From Sindora glabra (taxonomy: Eukaryota > Streptophyta > Magnoliopsida > Fabales > Fabaceae), in NCBI GenBank assembly GCA_020226215.1, contig CM035233.1:14279701-14343700 (forward strand): a DNA stretch of 64,000 nucleotides. Reading direction: 5' to 3'. The notes under the pieces are model-generated. The model worked only from the letters and a program-made list of their open reading frames with translations, was not told the origin of the DNA and ran no database searches. This document shows, one piece after another, positions 1 through 9,480 of this stretch (the first letter of the stretch is position 1; the number at the start of each line of letters is the position of its first letter). The translations under genes and the position numbers were made by a program.

Positions 1-119
1 GGCACAAGTTTTATTTTAAATATTATATCAAAATTTTCTCACTTATATATTATTTCTATTGTTAGCATTCAATATATGATGATACATAAATGTTATGAAA
101 ATTGCATAATTATAAATAA

Positions 120-628
120 AAATGAGTTTTAGTGACAATTTTTTAATTGATAGTAATAATAATCTTAAATATTATATTTTTAGTGACAACACAAATTTGT
201 TGGCACCAAAAAAAAAGTTTTAGTGACAATATTGGTTATCACAAAAATTGTACTTTTAGTGATAATAAAGATATATCATCACTAAAAAGAACATTTGTGA
301 CAATAATAGTCATCATTAAAATCATTAGATAGTAATGATAATATTTTTTTGTCACTGAATGTTAACTTATAGTGATAAAAAAATTTGTCACTAATAATTT
401 TTAGTGACAACTTAATTTAATCATTACAAAAAGTGCCAACTTACAGTGATATTAAATTTTGTGATAAAATAAAAGCTTTTAGTGACGAACATCATTTATT
501 GTCACAAATGCTTTTAGCAACAAAGTTTTTTAGTACAAAAAAATTTTTTGTCACTAAAAACTTTTGTGATAAAATATCAATTTTTTGTGACAATTTTTGT
601 TGTCACTTAAAGTAATTTTTTTGTAGTG
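120..628. mobile_element. Right terminal region of a CACTA (En/Spm) DNA transposon
   Basis: The stretch is packed with about 20 copies, in both orientations, of a short motif of the form TTTTAGTGACAA / TTGTCACTAAAA. It ends at 628 in TTTTTTTGTAGTG, which is the inverse complement of the CACTACAAAAA terminus typical of plant CACTA elements. Subterminal arrays of this kind are known transposase-binding regions in En/Spm-type elements. No CACTACAA end is seen to the left, so the other end and any transposase gene lie outside the window. The next three bases (ATT) would be one copy of a 3-bp target duplication. The short reading frames inside the array are artefacts of the repeats. Confidence 0.8.
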
Positions 629-1989
629 ATTGAATTGTCATTGTTTGGTGTTAAGTTCTCATATGAAATTTTGGTTCTACAAGACTGTAACTGAATATAA
701 AAAAAATCTATTTAGATTGATTATTAAATGAAGGTTATAAGGCCTAGCTTTTTTAATTTCCCAAATTGCCCATAGTTAATAATGAGGAAAGTTTATGTTG
801 CACCAATAATACAATGGTATATCAATATATCATATTCTCTTATTACATATTAAATTAATAATCTCTTAAAATATGTCATACAATAACATATTAATACACT
901 ATTATATAAATAATATATGATAATTTTCTCCTTAATGATATTTTGTGGTTGTGGCTGTGAGACTAGCATTGATATAGAGTTGTATTTTGGACTTTCTACA
1001 TAACAGGCATTCTACCTCACGACTAACCCATGATAATATTAAGCTTCCAACATTTTGCTTAAGAAAATTTCATCTATTTGAGTATAAGTAAAAAGTTTCA
1101 TATTATACGTGTATTTTGTAATTAAAAAAAAGGAAAAAAAACATAAATTATTTTCTCTATCTTTGAGGTGGATGAATTTTATTTTTTTAAAAAATTTAAA
1201 AATTATTCTCTTAAATTATATAAAATTTAATATTAAGACATACCATAAACTTAATTTATTATTTTATTGAATTTTAAAATATTTTTTTAATCCTTTGAAA
1301 TAGTTGTTATAATATATTTGTTTATCTTATTTTTTTTACAAATAATTTCTATATTATATAATTAATAAGAATTATTAGATATATAGAGTTTAAACTACAT
1401 AATAAAAATGGGTTATGACATTATATTAAAAAATAATGAAATAAACAATATATTATAATATTGTGATTTTCATTTAAAAAGCTAACTAAGAAAAGATTAT
1501 TAATTAAATTAATAATAGATATTAATTCTAAATTTTATGAATTTTAAGACAATAATTTATAAATTTTTAAAATAAAGGAAGTAAAATTTAACTATTCAAA
1601 AGTTAAAAAATGTATTTTACATTTTCCTATAAAAAATGCATAGTAGCATGGTACAACTTCTTCAATTATTTTACACTTTCCACATTTAACAAATAGAATT
1701 ATTTTAAAATTTTATAATTATAATTAGAAAATATAACCAATTTCTATCAAAACAAAGGGATTTTGTTAAATGGTACTTCCAATCAAAATCCCCCTAATTA
1801 TATTACGAATAATAATAATTTCAATTTTTCTTAAAATTTCTTCATTTGATTTAATGTTTTCCAAATGCCATTTCTCATGTTATAATAACAAAATTGATAA
1901 ATTGGATGCTAACAATTGTAGATTTTTTAATCAATGGAGAAGGAAAGGTATAAATGAAAGTGAAAACTCTTCTAACATCAGTGAAATCC
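629..1989. other. AT-rich spacer, no gene seen
   Basis: This is very AT-rich sequence with long A and T runs. An 82-codon open frame at 1770-2018 runs into the gypsy LTR and has no recognisable protein character. It is the host flank of the gypsy insertion and continues after 18074. Confidence 0.6.
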
Positions 1990-1994
1990 TAATG
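1990..1994. repeat. Left target-site duplication of the gypsy element (TAATG)
   Basis: TAATG directly precedes the LTR start TGGTGTGAACC. The matching copy after the other LTR is CAATG, a single C/T difference. Confidence 0.7.
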
Positions 1995-2726
1995 TGGTGT
2001 GAACCTAGGAAGGCATAGAACTTATGAACCTACAACCAATCTAAATATACTCACTCCAAGAATGTTAAGAATCAAGTTTAGTGATCCACTTAAACCCTTG
2101 AATACAAGAAAGAAGGATTGTAATGTTGATGATACCACAAGGTTGATCAAGCATTGATAAGCTGAAAAGTTCACTAAAGAATCAAAGAGAGAACTCCTCT
2201 CAAATCTGAAATTTCCAAAAAAGATAAATTTCATTTAGCCAAAGTTTAATTAAAAAAGATGTAGAGATATGCTATTTATGGACCACTTAACTTAGGAAAA
2301 GAAAAAAAAATGTAAAAATGTGATTAATTGGCCTAAGCCCACTAAAAAGACATATTAACTAACATGACTAAAATTCATGCAAATACATTAGTTCATTATA
2401 AATAATTGTTTTTAAACCAAAACAACATAATTTAGCCTAAATTCAAGTATGCCCATGCATAGTCCTTGGTTTAAGCTCCTTAATTTGTATTATTCTAGCT
2501 TAAAATTCCTTTAATAGCTCTATTTTTAGCCTAAATAATGCTAAAGATGTGATTGGGGCTAAGATTAGGTTAAAGAGAATTTTGTTTGACCAAAGTGTCT
2601 TGAATAAGCCTATTTAAAGCTTCTTTGATCATCCTAACTTATGCTCTTGTAATAAACCCACTTGAAATTTGTAATAGATCCCTTGGAGTATTTGAATTAG
2701 CTTGTTTCAGCCCTTGAGTCACATCA
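1995..2726 (-). repeat. 3' LTR of the gypsy element
   Basis: This LTR of about 732 bp aligns over its length with 17335-18069. On the plus strand it begins TGGTGTGAACC and ends CACATCA, so it has the TG...CA ends expected on either strand. The polyprotein frame reads into it from the internal side as far as 2570. Confidence 0.9.
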
Positions 2727-2741
2727 TTGTCTTTTTCCTCA
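2727..2741 (-). other. Polypurine tract of the gypsy element
   Basis: On the minus strand the purine-rich GAGGAAAAAGACAA lies immediately before the 3' LTR start TGATG. This is the place where plus-strand priming starts in LTR retrotransposons. Confidence 0.65.
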
Positions 2742-5700
2742 AAAGGATTTGTCCTCGAATCTTCACTTGCATCAGAAAGAGATAAATCAATAACATTGAA
2801 TGTAGCATAATATTGTACTTTCCAAGTAGGTCTATCTTGTAAGCATTGTCATTTATTCTTTCAAGGACTTGAAATGTTCTTTCCCCTCTTGGAGATAATA
2901 TGGATTTCCTTTTAACTTGGAAACCTTTTTTTCCTTATATACACCTATACCCAATCCTCTGGTTCAAAGATAACATGCCTTCTTCTTTTTCTGGCTTTTA
3001 TACACATTGTTTATTTTTATTTTCAATCTATTATTTTACAGATTTATGAAGTTGCTTCACCATTTTAGCTTTCTTTTTCCCATAAAGACTATATCTCTCA
3101 GTAATAGGCAATGGTAATAAATCCATAGGAGCTAGTAGATTAAAACCATAAACTATTTCAAAAGGAGAATAGTCAATAAAAGAATGAACATTTTGGTTAT
3201 ATGCAAACTTAATGAAAGGAAACTAATCTTCTTAATTCTTCAAATTCTTTTAAATAACAATTCTAAGTAATTAACTTAAAGTTCTATTGACAACTTCAAT
3301 TTAGCCATCAATTTATGGATGATAAGTTATAGAAAACAATAATTTAGTACCAAGCTTTCCTTATAAAACTTTCCAAAAATGATTAAGAAACTTTGTGTCC
3401 CTATCAGACATAATGCTTCTTCACATACCATGAAGCTTCATAATTTCTTTAAAGAACAAATTTGCAACATGAATCGCATCATCAGTTTTATGGCATGGAT
3501 GAAATATTCTATTTTAAAAAATCTATTAACTACTATAAATATTGAATTCCAAACTCCTTTTAATCTAGGTAGTCCTAAAATAAAGCCTATGGATATGTCC
3601 ACCTAAAGTTCACCAGGTATAAGTAGAGATGTATACAAGCCATGTGGTAAGACTCTTGATTTTTCATTTGTACAAGGGATGCACTTTCCACATATTCTTT
3701 CTACATCATGTTTTATTCTAGGCCAAAAGAAATGCTCATGCAAAATATCTAAGGTCTTTTTCATGCCAAAATGTCCCATTAATCCTCCCTTTTGAACTTT
3801 TCTCACAAGCAATTCACACATAGAACATTAAGGTGCACATAAATTATTTTCTTTAAACAAGTACCTATCAATCCTATGAAAATTACCAAATACTCTTTTT
3901 TCACATGCAATAAATAATTTAACAAAGTTGTTATCCTTTTTATACAATTCTTTAACATATTTAAAGCTAAGCATTTTTGCATTGAGAAAAGTAAAAAGAA
4001 CTTACCTTTTGGATAGGGCATCTGCAACTATATTCTCTTTAAATTGCTTGTATTTGATAACATATGGAAAAAGGTTCAATGAATTCCAACCATTTATATG
4101 CCTCTTATTCAACTTACCTTGACCTTTAAGGTGCTTCAAAGATTGATGATCTGTATGAATCATAAATTGCTTAAGCTAAAGGTAGTGTTGCTAAGTCTCC
4201 AATGCTCCCACAAGTGCATAAAACTCCTTGTCATATATTGGATAATTCAAGGTTGCCTTACTTAGCTTCTCATTGATATATGCAATAAGTCACCCTCATG
4301 CATCAAAACAGATCTTATACTAATTCCTGATGCATCACATTCAATCTTAAAAGTTTGGTTAAAGTTGGGTAATGCTAAGAGAAGTGTAGAACACAACTTT
4401 TCTTTAAGAATATTGAGAGCATGATCTTAAGCTTTGTCTTATTTAAAACTAACAGATTTCTTAATGACTTCAGAGAGTGGTGCAGTAATTGTGCTAAAAT
4501 TCTTTACAAAATGCCTATAAAAACTAGTTAAGTCATGAAAGCTTCTTACCTCAGTAATGCTTGTAGATATTGGCCACTATTTTATTATTCTTACCTTTTC
4601 TTTATTAACTTCTATCCTTTATGTACTTACAACAAAATGAAGGAAAATAATCTTATCCATGCAAAAGCTATACCTTTTTCAAGTTAGCATACAGTTTTTC
4701 CTTCCTCAGCACATCAAGTACATAATGCAAATGACTCATGCGTTTATCAAGATTCTTGTTGTACAACAAGATAACATCAAAATACACTACAACAGATTTC
4801 CTAATGTATGCACCCAAAACATGATTCGTTAATCTTATGAAAGTACTTGGTGCATTAATGAGTCTAAATGGCATAGCCATTCATAAAGTCCATGTTTTGT
4901 TTTAAATCTAGTTTTCCACTCATCCCTTTCCTTCATCTTAATTTAATGGTATTTAGATTTTAAATCAATTTTGGAAAAGATACTAAATCCATGCAATTCA
5001 TCTAGCATATCATTTAATCTAGGAATGGAATGATGATACTTTACCGTGATGCTGTTCACAACTCTATAGTCAATGCATATTCTTCATGATCCATCTTTCT
5101 TAGGAACATGAAGAACTACAATTGCAAGAGGACTCTAACTTTCTTAACATACCCTTTCGCCAAGAGCTTCTTAACTTGCCTTCGAAGTTCTTTTGTCTCT
5201 TTCATATTACTTCCATAAGCTAGGTGACTAGGAATGGTTGCTCCAAGAATAAAGTCAATTTGATGCTTTATTCCTCTAATAGGTGGTAACCCCTAGTAAT
5301 TTCTTTAGGAAATATATCTTCAAATTCCTACAACAAAAGGATTAACAACACTTAGAAGAGAAGATTTAAGAAAGTTAGTGTTTAAAAAAGCCTCCTTATA
5401 AACTAGAATAACCATAGATTGTCTAGCAAAGTAAGTAACTTTCGCTTCAATTTCTTTTGCATAAAACTCTCTTTTCTCTTCACTTTCTTATCTTTTTTTT
5501 GAATTTCTATCTTTGAGCTTTCTGTTTTATCATTCTCACACTCCTTGCTTTTTTATCTCTTTTTCATTTTTCAGTTTACTCCTTTTTTTATTCCTCTCTT
5601 TTTCAACTTACTTTCCTTTTTATCTTTCTCTTTCTTCATTTTGAGTTAATCTCTATACATTTGCTTAGGAGACTAAAGTGCAAGCATAATGGTTCTATTG

Positions 5701-5801
5701 TTCATTACAAACTAGCACTTATATGTATACCTATCTTTAAATGCCTTTTGGTTGAACTTCTATGGTCTTCCTAAAAGTATATGACTAGCATGCATTGGGA
5801 C

Positions 5802-5806
5802 TACAT
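5802..5806. repeat. Left target-site duplication of the SIRE-like element (TACAT)
   Basis: TACAT precedes the LTR start TATTAGTCAA and is repeated exactly at 15186-15190. It duplicates gypsy protease sequence. Confidence 0.88.
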
Positions 5807-7286
5807 TATTAGTCAATATTTTACCTAAGATAGGGGTGAATAGGGTTTTTTAAAAATTTTTAAGCAATGGTGACAATAATGACTATTGAAAGAATGAAAA
5901 GTGAAATCAAAGAGAGAATGTATGCAAGTTTAGCACACTAGTAGAAAATATTAAGACAAACAAAGCAATAAACAGATAAATAAAGAGATAGGGAAGAGAA
6001 AAATTAAACATTACTATTTATAGTGGTTCTAGCCTTGAAAATCCAACACTCCAAGGTGTACATCCACTACCAAGCCTCTCTGACTTGGATTTAAACTCTA
6101 AATTGCTATCCTTTCAAGTTTGAGGGCACTTAAAGAAGCCTCAGTATAGTTTCTTTATTCTTTCATAAGTCCCTTTGAGAATCCTCTCTCAAAGCCTTAA
6201 TCTCCCAAGAGATTCACCATATTCGAAGTCCTTAGGGATGCCTCACCCTAGTGTACAACAATTGAAAGAATTTTGATATAAGAATGCGGCTCATAACTTC
6301 TAAAAGATTCATTACACAATAAAGCACTATGAGAGGAATTTTTTAATCAAATGAGCTCAAGGATTTTTAGGTTATGAAGAAGAGAAAAGATATTTCTTAT
6401 ATCTATGTAATAGTGTAAGCACTCCTTTATATTTTTTATTTGAAATGAAACCTTTATATAGAGGTTGGAGAAGTGAAAGGCTATTACTCAGAAGATATAG
6501 CTATTATGGAGTAGTTGGCGCCTTGTGAATCGATTGATGAATCAATTCAGGCCGCTTTCAAATTTTTGAAAAGGTCTTAATGAATTGATTGGTGAATCAA
6601 TTCATACATGAAAAACTTATATGGTGAATCGATTGGTTAATCAATTCACTTGACTCCTATTTTAGCTCTAAATGTGCAAAATCGATTAGTAAATCAATTC
6701 ATCCTTTTCTAAAATAAAGTTTCAGTAAAAATCATAAAATGAAGAATATGTCCATCAATCAATTCTTAGAAATTGAAATTCAAAAATTTGAAATTATGAA
6801 TCAATTGGTAAATCGATTCATTTTATGTTAAAAGCTCTCTATATGCCTGGAATTGATTGGTAAATCGATTCGATTTGCTTTTTGGATGTCTGGAATTGAT
6901 TGCCGAATCGATTCAAGCATTCTAGTTTGTTCTCTGAATGCCTGAAATCGATTGGTGAATTGATTCATGCTCGAATTTTAGTTTTACTTAAGAGCTAATT
7001 CAAAAAATAACAATTTTCTTAAAAACACAATCTAACCTTATTTTCCAAGGATTTTAGACACAAGATTTGATGTTTTATTTTATGAAAAACTTGAATCCCT
7101 TAATGATTGATTCCTCTTTAACAAGATTTATCTATAAGCCTAATTATAATCCTAACTAATCTTAACAAGAACTTCATCTTTTGATCTTCACTTTTTGCAC
7201 TAAGATTCTAGTTGATAAATGCTAAATCCAATAATATCAAAGTGTTTTGTTATCATTAAAACTTTTTAATAGGGCTAAGGTTAATA
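5807..7286 (-). repeat. 3' LTR of the SIRE-like element (long version)
   Basis: About 1480 bp. It starts TATTAGTCAA and ends GGTTAATA on the plus strand; both terminal dinucleotides are changed from TG/CA by transitions. It matches 14140-15185 but keeps about 430 bp (roughly 6055-6540) that the other LTR lacks. Confidence 0.9.
6526..6975. repeat. Array of ATCGATT palindromic units inside the LTR
   Basis: About nine units have the form AATCGATTggtgAATCGATTCA, spaced irregularly at 30-75 bp, each an imperfect inverted repeat. Related units occur in the other LTR (14497-14870) and internally at about 9090-9270. Confidence 0.75.
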
Positions 7287-7300
7287 ATTTCTCCCTTTTT
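7287..7300 (-). other. Polypurine tract of the SIRE-like element
   Basis: On the minus strand AAAAAGGGAGAAAT abuts the 3' LTR, as expected for the plus-strand primer. Confidence 0.75.
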
Positions 7301-8600
7301 GATGATGACAAATCACTTTGAAGTTAAATTAAGTTTCCATAATTTAGTTCCTATTGACTAGAATGCTCCCCCTCAAGTTATGCCATTTAATTTTAAATTA
7401 CTTAAATTTCCCCCTTTTGGCATTAATCAAAAAGTGAAATATAATAACATAGATATTCAACATAATATCCAGTAAATCATAATCAACAAAACATAATATC
7501 TAGTAAAACATACTATCACGAAGTAGTAAAATTGTCCTTGAAATTAAATCCTAGGAGGGATAATAGGGCTAAAGGAACAATTATATCTAATCATCTACCA
7601 TATAGTCAAAGTTATCTCCTTCTTCTTCATTGTTTAAAGTAGTGGCTTTAAAGTCTCCTTCTTTTTCGTCGTCTACTTCATCCTTTGAAGGAACTGCTTC
7701 CTACTTCTTTTTTGGCCTTCTTTCTACTATAAAGAAGAAGGCTAATTCTTCTTCAGGAAAGCTATAATCACTTTCTTCAGTAATGTTTAGCTTACTTCAA
7801 AGTTTTTTGAATTGGTGCTTGATATATGACTTGAGTCTTTCCTTATTTCTTGATGAAGTGCAGTGATATGTTTTTTTAAGGCCCTCATATTAATTTCTTC
7901 ACTAACTTCTCCTCTTTCAATGGAATGCCAAATACCTTCAATTTTCTGAAAAGATATTTGCTTCAAATGTTTAGCCTTCAACCTTTTTAATTCTTTAAAA
8001 TTTTTAACTTCAGCCTTTTAATGTACTTATATGGCAAAAAATTTGAATAACTTAGTTAGAATTATTCCATATGGAAGAAAATCTCGATTGGCATATGAGA
8101 ACATGTGGAATAGGATTTGATAGGGAAAGTTGATTAAGATGTTATTTCTAATGGCCTACGTAAGAAATAGTTTAGGATTATTAACTTAAGTGAAGTTATG
8201 CCTTTTAGGGAGAATTATTTTTGCAATGGTGTAATGCAGAATTTTGTTCTCTACTAAGAGGCCTGTAATTGACAACTTGTTCTTTATAATTTTTGGTTAG
8301 AAGTAAGGCTAAAACATTCTTATGGCAGCCCCCTTTGAATATTCCTCAATACTTCCAGCACTTGTGAAAGGTTGGTTAGCATTCATATCAAAGATTGTAG
8401 CCAATTCTCGAATAGAAAAATCTTCACCCTTTATAGTAAAGTATAACTTAAGTAGAGTTTTCAATCCACTTTTTTTTAGATTTACATAAAATTGATATAT
8501 AAGACTTAGATAAACATCAATAGCATAACTAAAAAATTTTAGGAATCCCAAGTTTTCCAATATGTGATAAACTTTAGATTCTCATTTCTTAAGAATTTTA
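7301..8600 (-). pseudogene. Extra ORF remnant (env position) of the SIRE-like element
   Basis: The minus strand between RNase H and the 3' LTR has coding character. At 8309-8560 a frame reads ENLGFLKFFSY, LIYQFYVNLK, FTIKGEDFSIRELATIFDM. Further on, frames include FLPYGIILTKLFKFF (near 8035-8090) and a basic, helical stretch at 7787-7981. This pattern (FYANL, then a short V/I-KG box, then LPYGMLLTKIF) matches the plant-specific domain often filed as putative plant transposon protein (PF20167, from memory). In SIRE elements this position is the so-called env-like ORF. Stops and frameshifts split it. No transmembrane envelope protein can be claimed. Confidence 0.65.
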
Positions 8601-9079
8601 TATCCTAACAGTTTCTAGGTTCTATTTTTCTAGTCATACATTGAAGAAAATTTTCAAAAGCTATTACCTCAGAATAATAGACCTTTTCTGTGTTTTAACC
8701 AGTAAAGGGTAAGGGTTGAGATGATGACCTTCAAGTTTTTCCCTTACCTTTGCTTGATTTAGTATGTGGGCATTTTGTAGCCATAATCTTCTTCCCTATA
8801 TGATGATCAAGAAGATTAGATAGAGATAGGAAGGTTTTGGAAGTAGGCTATAGATGAAAGGCTTAGGGTTTGAATTAGAATATCAGAATACAGGAGGTTT
8901 GATGTGTTGAATGATGTTGGAAAAGATGAAAGATGGTTCTAGATGATGTTTCTAAGGTGTTTAATGAGAGGAAGTTGAAAGGGTGTGACTAGAGATGAAA
9001 GGGCAGACTGTGTAGGAAATAAGGAGGTAGAAATATGGTATGAATGACATAGTTATCACACAATAGAGTTTAAATAGGG

Positions 9080-9480
9080 TCTCTATGACTTAATTCATGA
9101 ATTAATTTATAGATGAATTTAATCATCTGTGAATCAATTAACCACTCGATTCATGACCTGAAGAATTTAAATTTGAGATTTCCTTACATGCTGTCAATCA
9201 ATTGGTGATTGATTTAATACTTCTAGAGGACAACTTCATTAGTAAAATCGATTCACTACTCGATTTTCTAAATTCTAAAATAATTTTTCACTTCATTTTA
9301 CTTCTCAAACACTTTGTAAATTATCTTTTTGACATTAAGAAAGATTGATACTTATTATTGAGTTGATATTTGCTGTAGATGAGTGCTTGTGCTTGCAAAA
9401 TAACCTTTTAGGATATCTTTGATGCTTAAGTTAGTACAATTATCATGAATCAAATAGATCATTTCTCAATAAAATTCATT
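9080..9480. other. SIRE-like internal spacer with ATCGATT units
   Basis: This noncoding stretch lies between the end of RNase H and the extra ORF region. It holds at least three diverged units of the LTR palindrome family (about 9110-9150, 9186-9212 and 9245-9275). Confidence 0.5.

Larger units (their letters stand above)
2570..5806 (-). pseudogene. Gypsy pol remnant: end of protease, reverse transcriptase, RNase H, integrase
   Basis: On the minus strand, broken frames show the end of protease (ILLGRP near 5770), the reverse-transcriptase palm (4668-4880, MPFRLINAPSTF, then YFDV at 4773-4784), RNase H (IHTDHQSLKHLKG near 4100-4160, then ENIVADALS near 4010-4060), the integrase zinc-binding domain (3603-3821, GHFG, LHEHFFWP, CGKCIPC) and the integrase core and C-terminal region down to about 2740. 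The tail continues into the LTR and stops at 2570-2572. The second aspartate of the catalytic YxDD box is a valine (YFDV), which should abolish polymerase activity. Many stops and frameshifts interrupt the frame. The protease is cut by the nested copia element. Confidence 0.92.

Noticed and set aside
1770..2018. 82-codon frame before the gypsy LTR
   Set aside because: It crosses the host/LTR border, so it cannot be an ancestral gene, and its composition is that of random AT-rich DNA.
6526..6975. ATCGATT units considered as a separate MITE insertion
   Set aside because: They occur in both LTRs at corresponding places, so they belong to the LTR, and no terminal inverted repeat with target duplication surrounds the array.
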